Shown here piece after piece: positions 1 through 8,960 of a DNA stretch of 64,000 bases. Positions within the stretch are counted from its first letter, which is position 1. Every line of letters starts with the position of its first letter. Position numbers and translations under genes: made by a program. Under the pieces are notes generated by a model. The model made no database searches. It was not told the origin of the DNA and saw only the letters and a program-made list of their open reading frames with translations. The stretch lies in NCBI RefSeq assembly GCF_000204055.1, contig NW_006768793.1, forward strand, positions 835,983 through 899,982, given 5' to 3'. The DNA is from Melampsora larici-populina 98AG31 (taxonomy: Eukaryota > Basidiomycota > Pucciniomycetes > Pucciniales > Melampsoraceae).

Positions 1-30
1 AGATTGTTCGGACTTCTTAGTTCTAGCCAT
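1..30 (-). CDS. start of a third ORF, possibly tyrosine recombinase (partial)
   Basis: An ATG at base 30 on the minus strand opens a lysine-rich frame (MARTKKSEQS) that reaches the window edge without a stop. It begins 76 bases downstream of the RT-RNase H stop. Position alone suggests the recombinase ORF of a DIRS-like element. Nothing in ten residues confirms this. Confidence 0.3.
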   Translation of the reverse strand, partial: MARTKKSEQS

Positions 31-106
31 GATAAAGGAAATGTAAGAATTTTTTGAGTTTTTTTTAAGTTTTTATTTAATAAATGATGATAAGAAATAA
101 TAAAAA

Positions 107-2002
107 CTATATTAGAGCTGGGAGAGAACGATCTTGATGTCCACCTATGAGAGTTGATGGATCGGGATTAAGATTTTTTAGTTGCATGCGTGGAAGAAGA
201 GATCTTGCCAAGTCTATATCTTGTTTCGATAGCGCGTCTGCTATTCTATTGTTCTCGCGATTTATGAACCTGACTTTGACATCGAGATAGTGAGACAACA
301 TCAGGTCCACTGCGTATTTGAATAGTGACCTGGCGACTATCGTTGGACGGTGAGAAGGGAATAAGTATGAGACCGATTCTGAGTCCGTAAAGATCGCGAC
401 TTTTGAGGCCTTCAGGTCAACCGCCATCTTTATTGCTGTGACTACTGCCAGAAGCTCTGCCCAGTAGCTGTTCCTGGACGGCGGTGGTATGGAATAGCTC
501 CAGGCACAACCGTTGGACGGTTGCCAGAAACCGAAACCAGATGGACACGCGTCGGTGAAAAACATATAATCTGCATCAGAGATTTTCCGGTACATGTGCT
601 TTAGGATTCGACGACCAGGCCAAAATTCTAATGCATCAGCTAACCAGTTCAGGTCCTCGACGTTGGACTTGTTCAAAGGGATATGTGCGTTACGAATTGT
701 TTTACCCGCTATTTTATCCCAGGAAGATTGAACAGCCCAACGGCCTAATGGAAAAATGTTGAGGCCCCAGTTGGCCCAACCCGTAATTCGTTGCCAATCG
801 ACTAAAGGGTGCGAGAGTTCTGAGGTGAAAGCTCTGAGGGCTAAAACTAGAGCGATTCTTTTTCCTTCTGGGAGAGAGATGGAAAGTTCTTGACAGTCGA
901 TGGAGTAACCTATGATGTCTAAAGTACTGCCATGAATTTGTTTTTCCCAAGCCCAGGGAAGGTTTATGAAGTCGAAGATAGCTAAGAATTTGGCTTGTTC
1001 TAATGGGATGGTTTTTTCTTTGAATGTAACCATGTCGCTTGCTCGACTAATACCCCAAGAGTCGTCCATGTAGGCATTTAGATCGGTGATATTGAATTCG
1101 AAATATGCTATCCATAAGATTAGTGAGAAAAAAGCACACCAAAGTTTTGGGGAGCTAGAACAACCGAAATTTACGTTTCTATTGGCGTGAAAGGCTTTAC
1201 CAATTTTTACAATTTGACGAATCTGCCATTGTTTTGAAACTGGAAGGTTACGGAAAGCTGCATCAACATCAGACTTCCAGAGAATAAACTTATGTTCACC
1301 GAAATAGTGATAAAGAAGAAATGGTATGAAGTAAGGAATACCATCTAAGTCGATTTTGATATCTTCTTTCTTGATGAGGTCGTTGGGAGAGGGATGTCCG
1401 AAGGACATGTTGGTACACATTCTGACTTTTCCAGAAGAAGGATTGGTTGCCAGACAAAGAGGGGACACTTTCATCCCAGGGAGAAGAGTGTAAAATGGAG
1501 GAGAAAATCTGTTTAGTTTGATTTCCTTGTCTCTAGTTTTAAATAGTACTTCATCTGCTTCAGCTCCGGTTGCGTGATTTGAATTGAATACAGTTTCGTC
1601 TGAGGGTTTTTCTGAAATAGGCCAAAAGCCTTCCGTAAGACCTAATATGATAGAGTCTACGAACGGCTTGTTCGGATGGTTTCTGAGCAAAGATTTTAAA
1701 TTTTTTACATTTATTGAACAATTAATTTTGAAAAGATCTGGACGTCGATTTATAGCATACTCGGCTAGAGGGTCTGATGAAAGGGGGTGAGCTGAACGAA
1801 GGGGTTCGGCGTAAATAGAGGAATTGACGGCTGCAGAAAAACCCTTATCCATAACATCAATTTCTAAGCCTCTAAGATAGGACCTTGAATTAGGCTTGTC
1901 TGTGAGCGACACTTCCTTCATGATTTTCAAAACATCCATCTTTATTGCATACCCCGTGTACCCTGTCGCACCCAGCTGCACTGAAGGGGCAGACACGAGC
2001 AT
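107..2002 (-). CDS. reverse transcriptase-RNase H of DIRS-like element
   Basis: The open frame extends further upstream, but the part before base 2002 only shadows the gag ORF. The ATG at 2002 overlaps the zinc finger of gag by about 110 bases and is the likeliest start, or the protein is made by frameshifting. The product is about 631 residues. RT motifs are clear: an SDVDAAFRNL block, NFGCSSSPKLW, and the catalytic box AYMDDSWG. A C-terminal RNase H follows, with FFTDACPSGFGFW, an ELLAVVTAIKMA helix, AIFTDSESV and a closing NNRIADALSK. The frame is open throughout with no internal stop, so this copy may be young. The protein would copy the element's RNA into DNA. Confidence 0.8.
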   Translation of the reverse strand: MLVSAPSVQLGATGYTGYAIKMDVLKIMKEVSLTDKPNSRSYLRGLEIDVMDKGFSAAVNSSIYAEPLRSAHPLSSDPLAEYAINRRPDLFKINCSINVKNLKSLLRNHPNKPFVDSIILGLTEGFWPISEKPSDETVFNSNHATGAEADEVLFKTRDKEIKLNRFSPPFYTLLPGMKVSPLCLATNPSSGKVRMCTNMSFGHPSPNDLIKKEDIKIDLDGIPYFIPFLLYHYFGEHKFILWKSDVDAAFRNLPVSKQWQIRQIVKIGKAFHANRNVNFGCSSSPKLWCAFFSLILWIAYFEFNITDLNAYMDDSWGISRASDMVTFKEKTIPLEQAKFLAIFDFINLPWAWEKQIHGSTLDIIGYSIDCQELSISLPEGKRIALVLALRAFTSELSHPLVDWQRITGWANWGLNIFPLGRWAVQSSWDKIAGKTIRNAHIPLNKSNVEDLNWLADALEFWPGRRILKHMYRKISDADYMFFTDACPSGFGFWQPSNGCAWSYSIPPPSRNSYWAELLAVVTAIKMAVDLKASKVAIFTDSESVSYLFPSHRPTIVARSLFKYAVDLMLSHYLDVKVRFINRENNRIADALSKQDIDLARSLLPRMQLKNLNPDPSTLIGGHQDRSLPALI

Positions 2003-3698
2003 TCCAATTATTACAAGGCTGATCAGCCATAGGAACTCCTTCCTTGCTTTTAACCTTATATTTCGGTTTGACTCTTCTCCCTTTAGGCTTTTTTGCAGAT
2101 GAATCATAAGAAGAAGATTGAAAAGCTTGACAATTAGAGTTAGTAAGAGAGGAAGATGGTTCAGATTTAGGCTGTGGTGCGACGTATTTCGATGAAGGAA
2201 TAGCCGCTCGACCGAGTTTACTGGTACTACTGTAAAGGATCCTGTTGTCGATACCTTTAAGGGATTTATGCTCGTAGTCTCCCCAGACAAGACTAGGCCT
2301 GGAAGCGAATTCCTTGCGGAGTTCAGCGTCGAAATCTCTGACATCTTCCCAATGCACTCTAGCTTGGAATAGACCAGGGAGGGAAAGGATGTATTCGAAG
2401 TAGGCTTTGATTGAAAGAGCCGCAGGGGGAAAAGCTGCGATGTAGGCGTGCTTGAGGACTGCCAGAAGATTCTGCCAGTGGTTGTTGTCGGAAATCTCTT
2501 TAGGAGAGGCACCTTCGACGTTTTTAAGATCGCCATCGGCGTTGATACGGAGACGACTTTGAGGAGGGTCTGAAGACGCCACTGCTCCATAGAACTTTCG
2601 TAAATCCACAAAGTTATATTCGAGCAGGTCTTTTGTGAGAGAGTTCTGCCAATTTGCAGGCCTATTCTTACAAGAGTTAAATGCGCTGACATGGTGCTTG
2701 ATGTCGGATTTGTAAAGTAACACAATCTGATTAACTTGAAAGGAAATAGGCAAAAATTCTTCAGGAACGAGATGTTCGTTTTCCTCCAAATATGGTGCTG
2801 AGGTGACAACTGCCGCAATGGGACCAGCGGGAGCTGGGATTCCAGAAATAGCTGGTGCTCCAGATACAGCTGGTGCTGGGACATGAGAAGAAAAACCAGG
2901 TTGAGCTGGTGCTCCAGGAACAGCTGGTGCTGGCCGGTAAGGGCAAATTGAAGACTGACTAGAAGAAAGGGAAGAATTTCGTTTTCTTTTTCCCTTGTCG
3001 ATTCTTTCGAATATAGGCAAAGAAGGAGCCACTGCTTGTTGGACGACACGATGTCGACGAGCAGCTGGCTGAGGCGGTAGAGCTGTAGGTTGGAACGAAC
3101 TTTGTCGAAGAAGAGGGCTCTTCGAAAAGGTGATACGATTGAGTAACGAAGGTCCCGGGACGGGTGGCTGACCTGGTGAAGGACGACGTGAGGAGCGGCC
3201 GCCCACTGAAACACCTTCTGGTGGTGGAGGAGGAGGCGGTGGCGGCCCAGCGGTATTAGTGACCGGGTTCGAGGGAAACATGGACAAGTCCTTGATGCGA
3301 GGAGGAGACTTTGGGATCGGTCTTTCCAGAAAACCATCGACCACGCCATAGATGTCAATCAAAGAAGAAGGTTCGAGCATCCCACTGAGGACGATCGGTG
3401 GATCAGACTGAGGGTCCGCATTCTCAGGCCATTGATATGTGATAGGATATCTAGGCCTGCCGGCTCTGCGATCCAACTCGATCGCAACACGGGCAACGGC
3501 AGAAAAATGCCAGAGAAAATTGGGGTCTTCATAATGATAAATCAATGCGATTTGAGTACGTAACTGGGCCATAGTGGTATGGTTACTACCCCCCGTGTCA
3601 TCATAGTTAGTGAGGATTTTGTCGATATCGTCAAAGATAGCGGTGGTTTCATTGGTTTGATAAACAAAATCATTATCGCCAGGAATCTCAACGATCAT
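1890..3698 (-). CDS. gag-like protein of DIRS-like element
   Basis: Open frame of 602 residues. Residues about 150-330 are proline-, serine- and alanine-rich low complexity, including a polyproline run and several APAVPGAPA-type repeats. A predicted globular part follows. The C-terminus carries a cysteine-histidine cluster spaced C-x7-C-x6-C-x3-H, which is a CCCH-type zinc finger, followed by further C and H residues. Gag-like proteins of fungal DIRS elements often end in such a finger, which is thought to bind the element's RNA. The 3' end overlaps the reverse transcriptase ORF in another frame. The first ATG in the frame is taken as start. Confidence 0.65.
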   Translation of the reverse strand: MIVEIPGDNDFVYQTNETTAIFDDIDKILTNYDDTGGSNHTTMAQLRTQIALIYHYEDPNFLWHFSAVARVAIELDRRAGRPRYPITYQWPENADPQSDPPIVLSGMLEPSSLIDIYGVVDGFLERPIPKSPPRIKDLSMFPSNPVTNTAGPPPPPPPPPEGVSVGGRSSRRPSPGQPPVPGPSLLNRITFSKSPLLRQSSFQPTALPPQPAARRHRVVQQAVAPSLPIFERIDKGKRKRNSSLSSSQSSICPYRPAPAVPGAPAQPGFSSHVPAPAVSGAPAISGIPAPAGPIAAVVTSAPYLEENEHLVPEEFLPISFQVNQIVLLYKSDIKHHVSAFNSCKNRPANWQNSLTKDLLEYNFVDLRKFYGAVASSDPPQSRLRINADGDLKNVEGASPKEISDNNHWQNLLAVLKHAYIAAFPPAALSIKAYFEYILSLPGLFQARVHWEDVRDFDAELRKEFASRPSLVWGDYEHKSLKGIDNRILYSSTSKLGRAAIPSSKYVAPQPKSEPSSSLTNSNCQAFQSSSYDSSAKKPKGRRVKPKYKVKSKEGVPMADQPCNNWNARVCPFSAAGCDRVHGVCNKDGCFENHEGSVAHRQA

Positions 3699-5014
3699 AA
3701 TAAACTTATTAAGAAAAGAATTTATTATTTGAATAATTTTGTAGTAACAAATTCTCGATGTATGAAAAGAATTCTAGGATAATGAAGATTGGATGAATAA
3801 AAGATTATAATATCAGAATTTTAATTTTTCGATAAGGATTGGGAATTAGGGAATCTCGCCATCCTAAACATCCAACTCTTTTCGAGACGTCATCTATTCT
3901 TCATTACTAAGAGAATGATACTTTGCCATTCGTCTGAAAAGATTAGCTGAAGTGCTGTGATCCGGCTACTTCATTATCCGACACCTTTTCCCCGACCCAT
4001 TCCCATATGTCAATACACGCACCGACTTCTAACCAAATATGCGGTGATGCTTGTAACTCATTCCCATGCGTGTCAGATCTTGTCTTTTAAGCTCTTCATT
4101 CACTGGCTGCCTTTGTTCTTCCAGTTTATGCTCTAGCAGTCGCACTGATTGGTACTTTCCATTCTAGATGAATCATATATACTTTTGTTTCTGGGCATAC
4201 TCCTAATACTTTCCCACATTGGTTTTTGTCCCAAGTTTGCTCCCAAAACTTGTCAAGTTTTAGAATGTAAACGTTAACAGTGGCCCGAGCATACCAACAT
4301 ATGATATTCCAGTAGCAGCAACTTAATCATTTTCTCAGCATTTCCATGAATAATATCAGCTTCTTTGTCCAATTATCTTTCATTTTTTGTTGATGAAATT
4401 CCCGTTGTTTGTAAGTTACAGTGTATGGCTTCAGCCTTCCAGAGATCCCACCTCAAAAAGAGTCAGTGTCAAAAACCTTTGCAAGTATAGGAGTTTCAAA
4501 ATTCCATGTCAGGAAAAATGTTAAACTCAACTAAAGTCCCTCACTGCTTCTCGCACTCTTCGAGGTTTAGAAAAACATGATATATTTTGAAATTAAGGAT
4601 TGCTAAAGTCATTGGTTGTCAGGTGATGAGCCTTATGGCTCCGAGTGATGATATGGAGTTTTTTCAAAAGGCCATCATGTATGCCCAAACACTCGGTATG
4701 ACGGTTATGTAAGAAATAAGCATGTTGTAATGCAAATGCTCATTGCAATGCCAGAAACAGACATGCGATTCACAAGATCCCACCTGTGTCGAAAGCGGGA
4801 TAAACGGAATAGTCATGGTCAAATATGGCAAAATAGATGATAGTCAACAGATAGGTCTCAACGGCATATCTAGCACCAAAGAGATGAGTGAGATCTCGTA
4901 TGTGCCGATGTGACTCTATTCTAGGAATTGATGTTAAATGTGCGCCGCAAAGGGACAACGCAGGACATTTATTTGAAGTCACAAACATAAAATCCAATCA
5001 TCATTGTTCGTCTT
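3699..5014. other. no gene seen
   Basis: No supported coding sequence. The first part may hold the 5' untranslated or terminal region of the DIRS-like element, but no inverted or direct repeat partner was found inside the window. The open frame at 4770-4997 has no family resemblance. Confidence 0.4.
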
Positions 5015-6994
5015 TTACATAAATTTCATTTCACCATCTTCTAAAGTAACAAATTGATCAATGCATTCAGGTAATTCAACTCCAAATTGATGTGAAACAA
5101 AAATCAAACTTTGCCAATCCTTTAACTTGAAATTTAAATAATCTTTAGATTTCTGTAAACTTTCATCATCCATACCTGCAAAAGGTTCATCTAAAATCAA
5201 TAAGGAAGGTTCATTGATTAATGATCTTAATAAAAGTATTAATGATTGTTCTCCATTTGAAAGTTCATTAAACGGTTTATTCAAAAATGATGGATTTAAT
5301 AACTCTGGGTAATCAAATTCTTTTAATAATTCATATAAACGTGTGGATTGAGTTGAGTCAATTGATCTATAACTGAAAACTGACTCAAATCCTGTGATGA
5401 TACAATCTAAAGCTGTTAAACTGCTGGGTCCTGTTTGCCTTGGAAAAGCATGAAATATTTCAGGTGAAACATGTCCTATATTGGATTGTACTAAGATTTA
5501 CAAGAAAAATCTATCAGATTGAAGCTCGACAGTACCACAAAGATCAAAAGAAACAGAAGAAAACTAATTACTTTGAGATGTAGCTTGACCTGCGCGTGGT
5601 CGACCAAATAGGTGTAGATCCTCTGTAAATGAACGAGGATGATCACCTAAAATGAGAGAGAGAAGGGTAGATTTTCCAGAACCTTCGAAAAAAATGAGAG
5701 TGACATGTTTAGATACGTTTCAGTTGTTATTATCAAAGGGAATAGAAATTAGACGAATGGAAACTTACCATTTGAACCACTCAAAGCCCACCGCTCACCT
5801 GCTCTGATTGTCCAATTGATGTTACGAAGAACTGATCGGTCCCCATACTGGATATGAACATTCTTCATCTTAACCAATTCTTTTCCGGAACCAACTGAAA
5901 TACTTTTCTTGACAGGTAAGGTGGGTTTTGTTGGATTCGGAATAAGTTTGGGTAAAGATGCAGAAACTTCAGAAACCTTTCCTTGTACTAGGATTCGATT
6001 TGATGATGATGAATGATCAGAAAGAGCTAATATATGTGTTACGTAATTTGGTATTGGATCTTGTGGTCTTAGACAAAGTATAATTCTTGGGGATCTAACT
6101 TCATGTAACTCTTTCAAGAGGTTGTTGATTTCCTTCCTAGAATTTTCATCCAAGCCAGCTAGAAGAGGGTTAAAAGAAATGTTTTTTTGAAAAAAATCAA
6201 ATTTGATTCATATCTTAATGTCTAAAAAGGGGTTCTACTCACTACAAGGTTCTTCAAGAATCAAAGCATGAGGATTATGACCATTATTACCAGCAAGTAA
6301 TGCATGCGCAATACTAGCTCTTCGACTTTGTCCATTACTCAAGGTGATTAAAGGTAAATCGATAAATTGGTGAAGTTTTAATTGATAACAAACTTCAGAA
6401 ATTCGATCATCACTCAAAAGTTGATCTAAATCAGATTTAAGGAATTCTCTTAATGTGATTTGATTCTCAGGACGTAAACCATAATATCTTGCTGTATAAT
6501 CTTTAAAAGATTGATTCGATGTTTGATTCTCAAGTCGAGATTTGAATTGAACTAGTTTGAAAAACGATTTTGGTGTAATAGCATTTGCCTTGATCAGAAA
6601 AGGAGGAAGAAAACAATGAGATATCATGATAAGTTTGATTTCAAAATAACAGAAATCCACTCACTTGTTTATTTGAGGTCTTATTCAAATGTTCGATTAT
6701 TGGATACCGAATTGAATTGATTGGATCACATCTACATTCACCCAAAAGAACCTTTAAAAGATCCTCACGTCCTGAAGAATTTCCACCTAAAATTGCCCAA
6801 CAATCTGAGGACAATGATGATCTAGAATCTTGTTCTCCATCTTGAATTGACCATGAAAATTTCGAAAACATTGATTTGGTGTCATCATTTGTAGGTATAC
6901 CATAATGATAAATGGTAGAATTGTTTGCTGATAGAATCTTTGGTCTACTAGAATAAAGTTTTCGATCAAAGTACTTGATGGATTTGATAAACCT
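5015..6994 (-). CDS. two-domain ABC ATPase, YDR061W/ModF-like (5' end missing or unclear)
   Basis: Five exons join in frame: 6665-6994, 6243-6588, 5769-6158, 5572-5682 and 5015-5490, with introns of 76-86 bases and consensus borders. The product has two nucleotide-binding domains and no membrane segments, as in yeast YDR061W and bacterial ModF/PhrA; the yeast relative is linked to mitochondria. The C-terminal domain is complete: Walker A GSNGSGKST (split by an intron), signature LSNGEQS, Walker B LLILDEPFAGMD and switch histidine VSHQ. The N-terminal domain has a signature LSNGQSRR and Walker B ALILEEPCTGLD, but its P-loop reads GGNSSGRED, lacking the usual lysine and serine/threonine. Upstream of the visible first exon the frame closes at a TGA (6995-6997) and a dispersed repeat begins at 7042, so the start may be in an unseen exon or lost. 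Confidence 0.75.
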
Positions 6995-7041
6995 TCAAAC
7001 ACACGCCACTTCAGTTCATGAATAGTCGTTTTGATAAAGCT

Positions 7042-7379
7042 GTTTTCGTGTATTGGTGACTATGATTTTATGCAATGCGGTGATTGATAAGCAAAGTAAG
7101 TTTGATAGTTCTGATTAAATTGTTTGAGATTTCATTTGACTTACCTCACGGATGACTTCCTCTGAGGATGTTGCTCATGGTCCTAACTTTACGTTGAAAA
7201 TGAGTAAATAGTCTAAAATGATATATCCTACATGATATTTTCTAAGACAATGGTCAAATCAATTTCTGCTTTGGAATGAGGTCATAGCAGGCAATCAGCG
7301 GATACCGAATCACTCATTGGTAATCCCGATGCACAATAGCTCTCGAGTCCGAGCTCACAGCTGAGTATCCGCAAAGTGC
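7042..7379. repeat. dispersed repeat, copy 1
   Basis: About 338 bases closely match 24171-24507 in the same orientation, with scattered substitutions and small indels. The similarity starts at GTATTGGTGACTATG and stops at GTATCCGCAAAGTGC in both copies. No terminal inverted repeat, target duplication or coding sequence was found. It lies directly against the 5' end of the ABC gene. Confidence 0.8.
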
Positions 7380-7434
7380 AAAGTCCCTCGCTCGACACCG
7401 GTGTCGCTCGACGCCTCACAGGGCGTGGGACTTT
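7380..7434. other. imperfect palindrome
   Basis: AAAGTCCC at 7380-7387 pairs with GGGACTTT at 7427-7434, and between them lies a perfect 14-base palindrome, CGACACCGGTGTCG (7393-7406). The layout recalls the terminal hairpins of the elements at 33596, 44355 and 55982, but the neighbouring TTAACTA motif is absent. It could be a worn terminus of that family or chance. Confidence 0.4.
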
Positions 7435-7585
7435 TGCTAAGTTTCCCCCTTCCATCAACTTCCATCGCGTTTATTCTCTCACATATGCTCAATGTCGCCT
7501 TTGGATAAAAATAAGTATGATTCGAAAATGACAATGAAAAGTGAAGCTGTTAGAATGTCCCTGACTCGTTCTCCTTTGCTTGAAC

Positions 7586-7981
7586 AGGACCCCGGAAAGC
7601 TCCAGGTAAACTATCCGACCTAAAATGTATGGATCGAGGGTCCAAAAAAACGCTGACGTACCGACGAAAAAGGAATTTTTTGGGTCTTTTTCGAGCAAAA
7701 ACCCGTTTTTTTGAATTCAGACGTACCGACCTGACAGGTATGGATTTGTCTCTGGCCGGAAGAAAAGGCCAAAAACACTCCCTTTTCAACGTACATACCG
7801 ACGAAAAACGAATGGATTCGTCTCGTGAGGATATTTTAGCGATTTTTGCTCTTTGAACGTACCGACGAAACCGGAATTGTTTGACCTCAATTTTTGGGTT
7901 TTTACCGCGTCACAGGGTATTGAAAAGGTCAATTTGGGTGGTTTTAGGTCGGATAGTTGACCTGGAGCTTTCCGGGGTCCT
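7586..7981. mobile_element. MITE, hAT-type, 396 bp
   Basis: The two ends are inverted copies of about 36 bases, beginning AGGACCCCGGAAAGCTCC, with one mismatch. The element is flanked on both sides by the identical octamer GCTTGAAC (7578-7585 and 7982-7989). An 8-bp target duplication is the hallmark of hAT transposition. There is no transposase; the interior carries several CGTACCGACGAAA-like repeats that could be transposase binding sites. Short frames across it are by-products of the palindromic structure. Confidence 0.85.
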
Positions 7982-8065
7982 GCTTGAACTCTATCAACCA
8001 CTCGATCTTCTTAAATCAAGTTCTTGACCCCCTTGCTCAGCGCACACATTGGTTACTGTTCAAAG

Positions 8066-8960
8066 ATGAAGTTCATGATTATAGTTCTATCAACGATATC
8101 CTTATATCTTTCCTTAAGTTGTGGCCATAGCCCACCCAGCCGGCTCGTGGCTCGCGAGATATTGCCAGGTCAAATGAAATGTACCCCAGTCACTGACAAT
8201 GATCCGAACACCAATATTTTCAACTGCCCGGATGATCATCCCAAGGATTTGAATGATTGTCAGCGGTAAGTGGTTCAGAGCCTAAAGCATTTCTCACCTG
8301 ATGCCTTCTATCTTCTTTTACTGACTTATTCATTTTTGCTGGATTGTTTCAGCGCTGGTCAGATAATGATTCAAAATGGATGGAGTAGTTGTGGGTATAG
8401 AACTTGTGGCGTGAGTGACAATCACGTGAACAAGTCATTGTCGCGGTCAATCTGATCACTTTCTCAAACACTGCACCTAGATCCTGTACTTTGGGAGAGA
8501 CGCCCAGGGGAAAATGGCACCGGCAGTCCCATATAAAGAGTAAGCCTTCATCTGTGTCCGTGAAGTATATGTTGCTGATTTTTTTTGCTGTATCCACTCT
8601 TTTCAGCTTGACTGCGACCATCATGAACAACACACTCGACAGCCTTACAGTCGGCTGTTGCCCCGAGGTCCAAAACGAGGTACATAATTTGTCACAATTC
8701 GTCCGATTTCCTTCCTAGTTTAATAACATGTATTAGGTTTTGTTCTAACTTGCAGCATTTTATCATTTTGCTCTTGACTTTTACAGTTCCAGCACCCACT
8801 TCAGAGCGATCTAGGTCTAGATCCCGCAACTGCCGATGGTTACGCCGCTCTATGTCCTGGCGTGTTAGACCCGCCCTATCAGGATGCTAGGCCCCTGGAC
8901 GACAAAGATGTCGCCGTCTTCATAAAAAATAATAAGAGCTACTTACCTAAACAAAAGTGA
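8066..8960 (+). CDS. small secreted cysteine-containing protein, candidate effector
   Basis: Five exons (8066-8265, 8353-8410, 8481-8539, 8607-8679, 8787-8960) join in one frame of 187 residues, all with GT/AG borders. The first 20 residues are a hydrophobic signal peptide ending at a Cys-Gly. The mature part contains about eight cysteines, including C-x9-C, a CGYRTCG motif and an adjacent pair GCC. No transmembrane segment or known catalytic motif is seen. The C-terminal third is acidic and ends in lysines. A secreted, cysteine-bearing protein with many small exons is typical of candidate effectors in rust fungi, but the role is inferred. The exon 3 acceptor is the least certain border. Confidence 0.65.

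Larger units (their letters stand above)
1..3698 (-). mobile_element. DIRS-like tyrosine-recombinase retrotransposon, truncated by window edge
   Basis: Two overlapping minus-strand ORFs (a gag-like ORF, then reverse transcriptase plus RNase H) are followed 76 bases after the RT stop by the start of a third ORF that runs off the left edge. There is no aspartic protease and no DDE integrase. The gag carries a CCCH finger and the RNase H lies at the C-terminus of the RT ORF. That order is typical of DIRS-like elements, whose third ORF encodes a tyrosine recombinase. The third ORF is not visible beyond about ten codons, so the class is inferred from RT/RH style. The inverted or split direct repeats of DIRS elements could not be located, so the upstream limit is only the start of the gag ORF. 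Confidence 0.75.

Noticed and set aside
107..3358. Full 1083-residue minus-strand frame as one reverse transcriptase protein
   Set aside because: The first about 450 residues only shadow the gag frame and are leucine/serine-rich without any domain; the RT starts near 2002.
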